Positions 46,404 through 55,526 of a DNA stretch of 64,000 nt are shown piece after piece. The notes beneath the pieces are model-generated. The model had not been told where the DNA came from. It did no database searches and saw nothing but the letters and a program-made list of their open reading frames with translations. This stretch comes from Mucilaginibacter frigoritolerans (GTDB lineage Bacteria > Bacteroidota > Bacteroidia > Sphingobacteriales > Sphingobacteriaceae), in NCBI RefSeq assembly GCF_007830615.1, contig NZ_VLLI01000006.1:248001-312000 (forward strand). Reading direction: 5' to 3'. Numbering within the stretch: the stretch's first letter is position 1; each line of letters begins with the position of its first letter. The translations under genes and the position numbers were made by a program.

Positions 46404-47288
46404 ATGAGCATGAAATTATCTCCTATCGACCACGTTGATGATATAAGTAAAGAAGATTTTATTAACAATTATTTAATCCCCCGCAAGCCACTAATTATCC
46501 GTAAGGCTACTCAAAGCTGGCCTGCATTACAAAAATGGACCTTTGATTACCTGAAAGAAACCGTTGGCGATAAAATTGTTCCTTTGTACGATAGTTCAAA
46601 GGCTGATCCATCAAAACCCATCAACGCATCAGCCGCCGAGATGAAGTTTGGTGACTATATTGACCTGATACAAAAAGAACCTACTGATTTAAGGATTTTT
46701 TTATTTGATCCCATTAAGTATGCACCAGCATTATTGGATGATTACCGCTCCCCTACTAACCTGATGGGCGGTTTTTTAGATAAATACCCCAATATGTTTT
46801 TTGGCGGAGCCGGGTCGGTTACATTTCTGCATTATGATATTGATTTGGCTCACATATTCCACACTCACTTTAATGGTCGTAAACACGTAATACTATTTGA
46901 TCAGAAATGGAGCGATCGCCTGTATTGCATTCCTTTTGCTACTTACGCGTTGGAAGATTACGATATTGAAAATCCCGATTTTAAAAAATTCCCCGCGCTG
47001 GATGGTATCGAAGGGCGGGAAGCTATCTTAGAGCATGGCGATACCCTCTTTATGCCTACAGGTTACTGACACTGGATGAAATACCTCGACGGATCTTTCT
47101 CCATTTCCTTACGCGCCTGGGATAAATCATGGGCTATAAAAGCCAAAAGCCTATACAATTTAACCATACAACGCAAGTTTGACGACTTAATGAAGAAAAA
47201 CTTCAGATTAAAATATATGGACTGGAAGGAAAATCTTGCTATTAAACGCGCAAACAAGGCCTTAGCCAATAACGCCGACTCCCAATAA
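46404..47288 (+). pseudogene. JmjC/cupin-8 protein interrupted by an in-frame TGA at a Trp codon
   Basis: The frame matches the intact paralogue at 48017-48898 from start to end. At 47067-47069 it has TGA where the paralogue has TGG (GYWHWMKY); the frame then continues unbroken to 47288, for a would-be 294 residues. The Fe-binding HxD (H143, D145 in HYDIDLAHIFHTHF) is kept, but the truncated product would lack the distal His that directly follows the stop. All else looks functional, so the mutation is recent, or it is a sequencing error or recoding event. A promoter is still present. Confidence 0.8.
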
Positions 47289-47350
47289 ATTATCGATAAA
47301 ACAGGCAGTTTTTTGAATTTTATTATACCTTTAGGCTGCCTTGCATCACT

Positions 47351-47893
47351 ATGTCTAAAAAAATAAAGTACCATTATGATAATAAGCTCCACGCCAAATT
47401 CATAAGGGATAATGGTCAGCAAAAAACAAACCATGGTTATGTAGTCGGATATTCTACCGATTTTGTTTTACTACAGGAAACAAGATGGTTTAAACTTACA
47501 GGGTTCCATATTTTTCCGGTAAGTATGCTAAAGAAAATTCATTTTAGTAATTGGAATCGGCGCTACCATAAAATAATGATATGGCGTGGCTTGGTTGAAA
47601 CGGTTGGCATTAACTATCCGATTGATTTAACCAACTGGGAAAGCATTTTTGAAAGCCTCAAAAAATATAGCCTGAATGTAACTGTTGAATTCAATAAAGG
47701 TGTAAGTCTTTATTCATCTATCGTTAAAATTTTGCCCCAATCAGTTTATATTCAACCAATCGAGTCCGAAAAATCTATTACTAAAGAAGTAACCGAAATT
47801 GACTTCGAAAATATCAGCAACATACATTTCAGCACAAAAATTATCCATAAAAAAAGCCGGCAGCCTGCAAAGCGAAAGGTAAAAATGAGGTAA
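47351..47893 (+). CDS. Hypothetical basic protein between two cupin-8 paralogues
   Basis: A 180-residue protein rich in Lys, Ile and aromatic residues, with no signal peptide or membrane helix and a basic C-terminus (KKSRQPAKRKVKMR). The middle is likely alpha/beta mixed. No family was recognised. It lies 62 bp after the broken cupin gene and 123 bp before the intact one, in the same direction. Confidence 0.6.
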   Translation: MSKKIKYHYDNKLHAKFIRDNGQQKTNHGYVVGYSTDFVLLQETRWFKLTGFHIFPVSMLKKIHFSNWNRRYHKIMIWRGLVETVGINYPIDLTNWESIFESLKKYSLNVTVEFNKGVSLYSSIVKILPQSVYIQPIESEKSITKEVTEIDFENISNIHFSTKIIHKKSRQPAKRKVKMR

Positions 47894-48016
47894 TCTTTAG
47901 CTTAATTTAATCTATTTAACATTTTATTAATACACTTCGTCGTTTTATTTCGTTCTTTTGTTATTCCCCTGCGATAAGTTCTTTTTTACTTATATTGATT
48001 AGGGTATTACATAAAT

Positions 48017-48898
48017 ATGAGTTTTATACTGGGTCCTATTGACACCGTTGATCATATCAACCCTGTTGATTTTAAAAAAAACTATTTAGATCCCCGGCGT
48101 CCCTTAGTAATAAAGGGGCTTACGAACAATTGGGCTGCCCGCGAAAAATGGACACCCGAATACTTAAAGCAAGTTGTTGGTAGCAAAGTTGTCCCGCTGT
48201 ATGATAACTCCAAAGCCGATCCCTCTAAACCGATCAACTCGTCAGCTGCCGAAATGCCTTTTGATGATTATATCGATTTGATTATGTCGCAGCCTACAGA
48301 GCTAAGGATCTTTTTCTTCAATATATTTAAGCAGGCACCACAACTACTGGATGATATTGCATTCCCTAAAGAACTGATGGGTGGCTTTTTAGAAAGCATG
48401 CCATCTATGTTTTTTGGCGGATCGAACTCGGTTACTTTTTTACATTACGATATCGATTTGCCACATATTTTCCATACTCATTTTGGTGGCAAAAAACAGG
48501 TCATCCTGTTCGAAAATAAGTGGAAACGCCGTTTATACTGCATACCAAATGCAACTTATGCACTGGAGGATTATGATGTATTGAATCCCGACATCAAAAA
48601 ATTCCCCGCACTGGATGGTGTAGAAGGTATTGAAGTATTTTTGGAACATGGCGATACCCTGTTTATGCCTACTGGTTACTGGCATTGGATGAAATATGTG
48701 GAAGGCGGATATTCGCTTAGCTTACGCGCCTGGGATGCATCCATTAGCCGTAAAGCTGCCAGCGTATACAACCTGGCCGTAAAAGGCGGGTTAGACAGCG
48801 TACTAAAAATGGCTTTCAAAGCTAACTACGCACAGTTCCGCGAGAAACTTGCCGTTAAATGGGCAAACCGTGAACTAGCTGCAGGGAAGCCTTATTAA
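48017..48898 (+). CDS. JmjC-like cupin-8 protein, possible Fe(II)/2-oxoglutarate oxygenase
   Basis: A 293-residue cytoplasmic protein of the cupin-8/JmjC family. Metal ligands expected of a 2-oxoglutarate-dependent oxygenase are visible: HYDID (HxD) and His223 in GYWHWMKY. The N-terminal VIKGLTNNW and the later GDTLFMPTGYW blocks are typical. Substrates of such proteins are mostly unknown (protein or tRNA hydroxylases among them). It is a tandem paralogue of the broken gene upstream, and a good terminator follows. Confidence 0.85.
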   Translation: MSFILGPIDTVDHINPVDFKKNYLDPRRPLVIKGLTNNWAAREKWTPEYLKQVVGSKVVPLYDNSKADPSKPINSSAAEMPFDDYIDLIMSQPTELRIFFFNIFKQAPQLLDDIAFPKELMGGFLESMPSMFFGGSNSVTFLHYDIDLPHIFHTHFGGKKQVILFENKWKRRLYCIPNATYALEDYDVLNPDIKKFPALDGVEGIEVFLEHGDTLFMPTGYWHWMKYVEGGYSLSLRAWDASISRKAASVYNLAVKGGLDSVLKMAFKANYAQFREKLAVKWANRELAAGKPY

Positions 48899-48904
48899 TG
48901 ATAT

Positions 48905-48942
48905 TGTAGGGAGATACAACTCATTGTGTCTCCCTACATTTT
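48905..48942 (+). terminator. Intrinsic terminator of the cupin-8 gene
   Basis: TGTAGGGAGATACA pairs with TGTGTCTCCCTACA (one G-T pair) around 6 nt, followed by TTTT. Confidence 0.8.
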
Positions 48943-48983
48943 AAAATCATTTGGCTGGTGCCATATATCCCTCCTCAAAAATT

Positions 48984-49406
48984 CTAACTCGTGTGATCAC
49001 AAACAATCACCCACTCGCCATTTATCTTTTTAAACCATAAAGTAAAATATCCACCGGGGGCATCTTTTTCGCGTTTAAGGTTCCAGCCACCCAGCACAAA
49101 AGCGTTGGTACTGTCAAGCACATCAACCTTTAAAATAGTGAAGGTAAGCTGGCCCATAGCCGCCTTATCCGGGTAGTGTTTTTTATAACGATCAAGCGTA
49201 CTTTGCCAGCCATGTACCGGCGCACTGCTACCAACAAATACCAGCGAGTCAGACTTCCAGTAGCCTTGCATATAACCTTCAACATCGCCATTATTCCAGG
49301 CGATTCGTTGTTTTTCAATTACATTGAGGATGGCCTGACGATCTTGTGCGTAAAGCCCCCCGCACCAGGCAAATACCAATATAAAAAACAGAATAGTTTT
49401 CTTCAT
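48984..49406 (-). CDS. Secreted NTF2/SnoaL-like (DUF4440) protein
   Basis: A 140-residue exported protein: signal peptide ending LYAQ, then an NTF2-like cone fold with IEKQRIAWNNGDVEGYMQGYW and YFTLWFKKINGEWVIVCDH. Relatives are small-molecule binding proteins or enzymes of unknown reaction. It is divergent from the sugar kinase. Confidence 0.85.
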   Translation of the reverse strand: MKKTILFFILVFAWCGGLYAQDRQAILNVIEKQRIAWNNGDVEGYMQGYWKSDSLVFVGSSAPVHGWQSTLDRYKKHYPDKAAMGQLTFTILKVDVLDSTNAFVLGGWNLKREKDAPGGYFTLWFKKINGEWVIVCDHTS

Positions 49407-49440
49407 ACCGCAATTTAAATAAATTTACCAAAAAAGCTTT

Positions 49441-49448
49441 TAGCTTTG
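49441..49448 (+). promoter_or_regulatory. TAGCTTTG -7 element of the sugar kinase gene
   Basis: A TAnnTTTG match 17 bp before the ATG at 49466. No strong -33 element is seen. Confidence 0.35.
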
Positions 49449-49465
49449 GTAGATAAGCCTCAATT

Positions 49466-50341
49466 ATGAAAAACATACTCTGTTTTGGTGAAATTTTATG
49501 GGATGCCTTTGGCGCTGAAAAGGTTGCCGGAGGTGCCCCAATGAATGTTGCACGACATTTGGCACAGCAAGGTGCTGATGTGCTTTTTGCCAGTCGTGTT
49601 GGCAACGATACTTCAGGACAGGGATTAGTTCAATTTTTAAAGGATGGCGGGCTTTACAGCAACCTGATACAAACAGACAATAAGTTACTCACCTGTGAGG
49701 TTACCGTTCAGTTGGATGCACAGGGACAGGCTACCTATATTATCCCTCAACCCGTATCATGGGATAATATTCAAACTACAGAAGCACTGAATGAAGCAGC
49801 CATAAATGCTTCGGCTATTATTTATGGTAGTTTGGCTTGCCGCGAAGTTACCACACGCGATACTTTGCTTAACCTGCTCAACGAAACCACAGCGTTAAAG
49901 GTGTTTGATGTAAACCTGCGTCCTCCGCATTACACATTATCCACCATTGAAACGTTGGTTGCCGGTGCGGATGTGGTAAAGATGAATGAAGATGAAGCGG
50001 CACTGCTGATAGGCGGCAACACCCATAATTTAAAAGAAAACATCGTAGAATTTCAAAAGAAATATCACCCTAAAACCATTTGCGTAACCCGTGGCGAACA
50101 TGGCGCTATGGCTTGGCACGATTACGCCTTTTACCAACACCCCGGCTACACCGTAAATGTGATTGACACCGTTGGCGCAGGCGATGCCTTTTTAGCCACT
50201 TTTGTAAATGGCCTGCTGGCTAACAAACCCATGCCCGTCACACTGGAACAAGCCTGCCGCATAGGTGCTTTTGTAGCCGGTAAACGCGGTGCTAACCCGA
50301 TTTATGGAGAAGATGAGGTCAATTACTTGAAAATAAAGTAA
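49466..50341 (+). CDS. PfkB-family carbohydrate kinase (fructokinase-like)
   Basis: A 291-residue cytoplasmic sugar kinase. The N-terminal CFGEILWDAFG and GGAPMNVARHLA motif and the C-terminal DTVGAGDAFLATFVNGLL motif with the catalytic Asp place it in the ribokinase/PfkB family, most like fructokinases. It phosphorylates a sugar with ATP; fructose is the best guess. Monocistronic. Confidence 0.88.
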   Translation: MKNILCFGEILWDAFGAEKVAGGAPMNVARHLAQQGADVLFASRVGNDTSGQGLVQFLKDGGLYSNLIQTDNKLLTCEVTVQLDAQGQATYIIPQPVSWDNIQTTEALNEAAINASAIIYGSLACREVTTRDTLLNLLNETTALKVFDVNLRPPHYTLSTIETLVAGADVVKMNEDEAALLIGGNTHNLKENIVEFQKKYHPKTICVTRGEHGAMAWHDYAFYQHPGYTVNVIDTVGAGDAFLATFVNGLLANKPMPVTLEQACRIGAFVAGKRGANPIYGEDEVNYLKIK

Positions 50342-50343
50342 AG

Positions 50344-50440
50344 TGGGCAGTTTGCAATAGATGATTGATGTTCTATTTGCAAATTATAAAATGCCAGCAA
50401 ACTGTAAATCAAATACTGCAAACTGCCCACTGCAAACCGC
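50344..50440. repeat. GTGGGCAGTTTGCA/TGCAAACTGCCCAC inverted-repeat element
   Basis: The perfect 14-bp arms GTGGGCAGTTTGCA and TGCAAACTGCCCAC enclose about 65 bp that also contain GCAAACTG words. The right arm continues as CTGCAAACCGCC, a 14-bp (2 x 7) tandem. It starts just after the kinase stop codon and could terminate it. Confidence 0.7.
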
Positions 50441-50540
50441 CTCGCACTTTGTCATCTTTTCATAACAATTGTGTTTAATGGCGCTTAGCCGAAACTTTTA
50501 ACAAAAATTATACGTTATTTTATAACAGAAAGGGTAAAAT

Positions 50541-51638
50541 ATGCGCGGTTTTGAGTTTTCGAAGTTTAAACCCAATGAAATCCCAAAAGGTGGATTTGAG
50601 GAACTATTAAAATTGTTTTTAGAATTGCTTAACTACACAGCGGGTGATGCGGGCGAAGCTTTGGCCTGGATGAACGAGCTGGATAAGCAATATAACATTA
50701 CCAATGACGAGTATGGCATGGGTAATTTCATCGATGATCTGAAGCAAAAAGGCTATCTAAGCGACGATAATGAAAATGGCGAAATTAAAATAACCGCCAA
50801 AACAGAGCAAAGTATCCGAGAATCGGCACTGGAAGAAATATTTGGCAAGCTTAAAAAATCAGGCAAGGGAAATCACCGTTCACCGCAATCAGGTCAGGGC
50901 GATGAGAAGAATGCCGAGCGCCGTGAGTTTGAGTTTGGTGATAGTCTGGATCAGATCAACATGACGCAGTCTATCCACAACGCACAGGTAAACCACGGCA
51001 TTGGCGATTTTATGATGACCGAGCGTGACCTGGAAGTGGAGGAAATGGATTATAAAACTCTTACCTCTACCGTGTTGATGATTGACATTTCGCACTCCAT
51101 GATTCTCTATGGTGAAGACAGGATAACCCCTGCCAAAAAGGTTGCAATGGCACTGGCCGAACTCATTAAAACCAAGTATCCTAAAGATACTCTGGATATT
51201 GTGGTGTTTGGTAACGATGCATGGCCCATCACCCTAAAAGATTTACCATACCTGCAGGTTGGCCCATATCATACCAATACGTATGCAGGATTAGAATTAG
51301 CTACAGATTTGCTGCGTAGGCGCAAAACCCACAACAAGCAAATATTTATGATTACCGATGGTAAGCCCACCTGCTTAAAGGAAGGCAACAAATATTATAA
51401 AAACAGCATCGGGTTGGATAGAAAAGTGGTAAACAAAACACTTAACATGGCTGCACAATGCAAAAGGCTTAAAATACCTATCACCACATTTATGATAGCG
51501 AAGGACCCTTACCTGCAGCAATTTGTTCGTAAATTTACCGAAACCAATGGCGGCAAAGCTTTTTACAGCTCACTGAATGGTTTGGGCGAATACATTTTTG
51601 AGGATTACATCCGCAACAGAAGAAAAACCGTAAGGTAA
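50541..51638 (+). CDS. VWA-domain protein, partner of MoxR-type ATPase
   Basis: A 365-residue protein. After a helical, acidic N-terminal half, a von Willebrand A domain starts near residue 178 with an intact MIDAS motif (MIDISHSM) and later MITDGKPT. Together with the AAA ATPase gene downstream it forms the common MoxR/VWA chaperone-like pair, thought to insert metals or remodel protein complexes; the client is unknown. Confidence 0.85.
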   Translation: MRGFEFSKFKPNEIPKGGFEELLKLFLELLNYTAGDAGEALAWMNELDKQYNITNDEYGMGNFIDDLKQKGYLSDDNENGEIKITAKTEQSIRESALEEIFGKLKKSGKGNHRSPQSGQGDEKNAERREFEFGDSLDQINMTQSIHNAQVNHGIGDFMMTERDLEVEEMDYKTLTSTVLMIDISHSMILYGEDRITPAKKVAMALAELIKTKYPKDTLDIVVFGNDAWPITLKDLPYLQVGPYHTNTYAGLELATDLLRRRKTHNKQIFMITDGKPTCLKEGNKYYKNSIGLDRKVVNKTLNMAAQCKRLKIPITTFMIAKDPYLQQFVRKFTETNGGKAFYSSLNGLGEYIFEDYIRNRRKTVR

Positions 51639-51710
51639 TGTGCGAATGTGAGGATTTTAAATGTGCGGATTAATGATCTGTAGCTAACAGGAAACTTGGT
51701 TGCAGATTAA

Positions 51711-51753
51711 AAATGACTAATGACAGAATGATTAATGACTATTGACTAAATGA
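51711..51753. repeat. TGACTAA heptamer tandem array running into the MoxR start codon
   Basis: Words TGACTAA, TGACAGAA, TGATTAA, TGACTAT, TGACTAAA, TGACA follow one another, and the last word contains the start codon of the AAA ATPase gene (ATG 51750). Confidence 0.65.
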
Positions 51754-53258
51754 CAAATAAGCTATTAAATATAAAAACACTTGGCGAGTTAAAGAAAACG
51801 GCTTATAAAAGCCGCTCGGTTAAGGATGAGTTGCGTGAAAACCTGATTACCCAATTACAAAAAGGCGAGGGTGGTTTTGAAGGGATTGTAGGTTTTGAAG
51901 ATACGGTAATCCCTGATCTGCAAACTGCCATCCTATCGCGCCACAACATATTATTACTGGGTTTACGCGGACAAGCTAAAACGCGTATTGCACGTTTACT
52001 GGTTAACCTGCTGGATGAATACATGCCTTACATAGAAGGTTCTGAATTGTATGATGATCCGCTGGCACCAATTTCCTGGTATGGCCACAATGCTATTTTG
52101 GAGCATGGCGACAATACCCCTGTTGCATGGGTTCACCGCTCCGAACGCTATACCGAAAAACTGGCTACTCCTGATGTTACCGTTGCCGATTTAATTGGCG
52201 ATGTTGACCCTATTAAAGCTGCCACCATGAAACTTACCTATTCGGATGAGCGCGTTATCCATTTCGGTTTAATTCCACGTGCACATCGCGGTATTTTTGT
52301 AATCAACGAATTACCTGATTTACAGGCACGTATCCAAGTATCTTTATTCAACATTTTACAGGAAAAGGATATCCAGATCCGTGGCTTTAAACTTCGCTTA
52401 CCGCTCGATCTGCAATTTGTATTTACGGCCAACCCTGAAGATTATACCAACCGTGGTTCTATAGTAACACCTTTAAAGGATCGTATCGAGAGCCAGATCT
52501 TAACCCACTATCCTCGCTCTGTTGAAATCTCCCGCAAAATTACTCAGCAGGAAGCTACGCTGGCGCCCGAGCAGCGTGAAGCAATTGAAGTTGATGGTTT
52601 GGTGAAAGATTTAGTTGAACAGATTGCTTTTGAGGCCCGTAATTCAGAATATATTGATAAAAAATCAGGCGTATCGGCCCGTTTAACCATATCAGCTTTT
52701 GAAAACTTGGTAAGCAATGCAGAACGCCGTATGCTCATCAATAAAGAGAAAAGCACTTTTGTACGCATCTCCGACTTTTTAGGGGTAATACCTGCTATAA
52801 CCGGTAAAATTGAGCTGGTTTATGAAGGCGAGTTGGAAGGTCCGGGTAAGGTGGCTAATATCCTGATCGGCAAAGCCATAAAAACTTTACTACTGCAGTT
52901 TTTCCCTGATCCGGAGAAAGCTAAAAAAACAAAAGGAGCAAACCCATATGCCGAAATCATTAACTGGTTTGGCGATGGCAACAACCTTTCAGTAATTGAC
53001 GAACTTCCACAACAGGAATACAAAAAAGCACTTAATTCAGTAACCGGATTAAGAGCATTGGTTAAAAAGTTTCACCCCCGTTTAACTGAAAACCAGGAGC
53101 TATTGCTGATGGAATTTGTGTTGCATGGCCTATCAGAATTCAGTCAGCTAAACAAAGGATTTTTAGATAACGGTTTTGCTTTTTCAGACATGTTTAACAG
53201 CCTGTTTAACCTGCAGCCTGACGAGGATGATTTGGATTTAGACGATGATCGTTACTAA
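51750..53258 (+). CDS. MoxR/magnesium-chelatase-like AAA+ ATPase
   Basis: A 502-residue AAA+ protein. Its Walker A is the family variant GLRGQAKT, Walker B/sensor region is GIFVINELPDL, and arginine-finger and sensor segments (VFTANPEDYTNRGSIVTPLKDRI) follow. The C-terminus ends in an acidic tail (DEDDLDLDDDRY). It should act with the VWA protein encoded 111 bp upstream. The start codon lies within a heptamer array. Confidence 0.88.
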   Translation: MTNKLLNIKTLGELKKTAYKSRSVKDELRENLITQLQKGEGGFEGIVGFEDTVIPDLQTAILSRHNILLLGLRGQAKTRIARLLVNLLDEYMPYIEGSELYDDPLAPISWYGHNAILEHGDNTPVAWVHRSERYTEKLATPDVTVADLIGDVDPIKAATMKLTYSDERVIHFGLIPRAHRGIFVINELPDLQARIQVSLFNILQEKDIQIRGFKLRLPLDLQFVFTANPEDYTNRGSIVTPLKDRIESQILTHYPRSVEISRKITQQEATLAPEQREAIEVDGLVKDLVEQIAFEARNSEYIDKKSGVSARLTISAFENLVSNAERRMLINKEKSTFVRISDFLGVIPAITGKIELVYEGELEGPGKVANILIGKAIKTLLLQFFPDPEKAKKTKGANPYAEIINWFGDGNNLSVIDELPQQEYKKALNSVTGLRALVKKFHPRLTENQELLLMEFVLHGLSEFSQLNKGFLDNGFAFSDMFNSLFNLQPDEDDLDLDDDRY

Positions 53259-53279
53259 ATTTGTCCTTCAATCATATTA

Positions 53280-54563
53280 ATGGTACAGTCTTTTAATACC
53301 CTTTTGATCATAGCAGTTTTATTACTGCTTGATCTTTATATTTATAACGGCATCCGCAGCGGCTTGCTAAAATGGGCCATCATCAAAAAGAAATGGTTTG
53401 TAAGGTCATACTGGATTGTTTCGGGATGCCTTATCATTATGGTATTAATGGGTGTTTATGTAAAGCTGGGAATAGGCATCCGCGCTACATTTTTACTTCT
53501 ATATTTTCTGCTTTTTGTTGGCAAAATTTCCCTGCTGCCATTTTTATTAATTGATGATGTACGCAGGCTGACTATAAAGCTGATAAGGCGTTTCAAAAAG
53601 GACAAAGTATCCAATACCCCAGCAACCTCAACATCATCCTTACCAGAAATACCCCGTTCAGAGTTTTTGGTAAAAGCAGGTTTACTAGCAGGCTCCGTTC
53701 CACTAGCTGCCATGAAAATAACCATGAAAAGCGGCCTGTACGACTATCGGGTAAAGCACCGTAATCTTTACCTATCTAACCTGCCAAAATCGTTTGACGG
53801 GCTTAAAATAGGGCAAATATCTGACATACATTCCGGCAGTTTCTTCAATAAAAAGGCAGTGCTAGGCGGCATTGAAATGCTGCTGAACCAAAAGCCCGAT
53901 GTTATTTTTTTTACCGGCGACCTGGTAAACACGTTGAGTAATGAGATGCGAGACTACCAGGATATTTTCAGCAAGGTTAAAGCTCCTTTAGGCGTATTTT
54001 CTACCTTAGGCAATCATGATTATGGTGATTATGCAAAATGGACAGACCCCGCCGCTAAAAAGAAAAATCTGGATAACCTGATAGCCACCCATAAAAATAT
54101 GGGTTGGGACCTGCTGATGAACGAGAACCGTCGTTTAAAAATAGATGGAGAAGAAATTGGTATCCTGGGCATCGAAAACTGGGGTGAACTGAGCCGTTTC
54201 CCCAAGTATGGCCGTATGGATCTTGCTGTAAAAAATACGGATGATTTACCGGTAAAACTTTTATTATCACATGATCCTTCACATTGGCGGGCACAGGTAT
54301 TGCCGCAATACCCACAAATAGATATGATGTTTTCGGGCCATACGCATGGCATGCAAATGGGCATTCAAACAGAGCATTTTCAATGGAGCCCGGTGGAGTA
54401 TGTTTACAAAGAATGGGCAGGTTTTTACCATGAGGGACAACAGCAGCTATATGTAAACGTAGGTTATGGATTTTTAGGTTTTAGAGGAAGAGTTGGAATA
54501 TTGCCGGAGATTACGATATTTACATTAAAAGCCGGACCTACACCAAGCCCCATTAATGCATAA
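53280..54563 (+). CDS. Membrane-anchored metallophosphoesterase (YaeI-like)
   Basis: A 427-residue protein with three N-terminal membrane helices (about 5-20, 38-58, 65-90) and a calcineurin-like phosphoesterase domain from about residue 165: QISDIHSG, FFTGDLVN, GNHDY, LLSHDP and GHTHGMQ are all intact. Relatives cleave UDP-sugars or phosphodiesters near the membrane. It is 21 bp downstream of the MoxR gene. Confidence 0.88.
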   Translation: MVQSFNTLLIIAVLLLLDLYIYNGIRSGLLKWAIIKKKWFVRSYWIVSGCLIIMVLMGVYVKLGIGIRATFLLLYFLLFVGKISLLPFLLIDDVRRLTIKLIRRFKKDKVSNTPATSTSSLPEIPRSEFLVKAGLLAGSVPLAAMKITMKSGLYDYRVKHRNLYLSNLPKSFDGLKIGQISDIHSGSFFNKKAVLGGIEMLLNQKPDVIFFTGDLVNTLSNEMRDYQDIFSKVKAPLGVFSTLGNHDYGDYAKWTDPAAKKKNLDNLIATHKNMGWDLLMNENRRLKIDGEEIGILGIENWGELSRFPKYGRMDLAVKNTDDLPVKLLLSHDPSHWRAQVLPQYPQIDMMFSGHTHGMQMGIQTEHFQWSPVEYVYKEWAGFYHEGQQQLYVNVGYGFLGFRGRVGILPEITIFTLKAGPTPSPINA

Positions 54564-54596
54564 TCAGACTGGTAAGGTTGGTTCATTATATTAAGA

Positions 54597-55484
54597 ATGA
54601 AAAAAACATTACAGCAAATTTTAGATTTCCTGCTTTTTAGTAATATTTTCATGGCCCTGTGTGCCGTTTCGCAAGGCCTGGTAACGTTTTATCTTATCGG
54701 CTCAAAATCTTCATACCATGTAAACTGGCTGTTGTTCACTTCTACATTGGGTATTTATAACTTTAGCATATTATTAACCAAGCCCAAACATCCGGAGCAA
54801 TCTCCCTACCGTCGCGTACGATGGTTTTTTGAGCATTACCGCCTAATGGTAACTTTTACCATTGTATCGTTATTATCTTTAATTCCTTTATTCTTTTTAG
54901 TATCGATGGAATCGAGGATATTGCTCATCTTTTTGGCGATTATATCCTTTTTTTACAGCATTCCCCTATTTACAATAGGCGACCAAAAGTTCGGTCTGCG
55001 TAACATACCCGGCTTAAAACAATTCCTGATAACAATGGTGTGGACAATGAGTACCGTACTGCTGCCCATATTGGAAGCTCACGCGCATCATTTAACTGAT
55101 ATTTCTATGCGTGATACCACCATTCTAATAGGCAAACGCTTTTTATTTATTGCAGCATTAACCATACCATTTGATATCCGGGATTTGTTTGAGGACCGCC
55201 AATCCGGACTTAAAACCGTACCTGTAATTTGGGGCGAAAAGAATGCCTATCTGTTTTGTCAGCTCTTATTAGCTGGTTATCTGGTGCTATTACTACTTTT
55301 CAGAAATAATGGTTTTAATGCCATTTTTTGGGCTTTGTTTATTACTACATTACTTACCGGCTGGCTCATCTTTAAATCAAAATGGGAAAAGAATGAGTAT
55401 TATTACTTCTTTTTTATGGACGGTGTACTGATACTACAATACCTCGTTTTGGTATTGGTAGGATGGCTCAGCGTGTATATTTAA
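54597..55484 (+). CDS. UbiA-like membrane protein with only the second Asp motif
   Basis: A 295-residue protein with about eight to nine membrane helices. Motif two of UbiA prenyltransferases is seen (DIRDLFEDRQSGLKTVPV), but the first NDxxD motif is not; the matching region reads YNFSILLTKPK. It therefore may be a divergent or inactive member, and the prenyl substrate is unknown. Same direction as, and 33 bp after, the metallophosphoesterase gene. Confidence 0.6.
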   Translation: MKKTLQQILDFLLFSNIFMALCAVSQGLVTFYLIGSKSSYHVNWLLFTSTLGIYNFSILLTKPKHPEQSPYRRVRWFFEHYRLMVTFTIVSLLSLIPLFFLVSMESRILLIFLAIISFFYSIPLFTIGDQKFGLRNIPGLKQFLITMVWTMSTVLLPILEAHAHHLTDISMRDTTILIGKRFLFIAALTIPFDIRDLFEDRQSGLKTVPVIWGEKNAYLFCQLLLAGYLVLLLLFRNNGFNAIFWALFITTLLTGWLIFKSKWEKNEYYYFFFMDGVLILQYLVLVLVGWLSVYI

Positions 55485-55518
55485 AAAAAACTTGCGCTCA
55501 TCCTCAGACAAACGCAAG
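55483..55518 (-). terminator. Terminator of the CocE-type hydrolase gene
   Basis: CTTGCG pairs with CGCAAG around 16 nt, and on the minus strand a T8 tract follows. It lies between two convergent genes. Confidence 0.65.
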
Positions 55519-55526
55519 ATCAAAAT

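Noticed and set aside
51950..51990. Walker A of the MoxR-type ATPase reads GLRGQAKT, lacking the usual third Gly
   Set aside because: To my knowledge this variant is normal for this magnesium-chelatase-like subfamily, so it is not evidence of inactivity.
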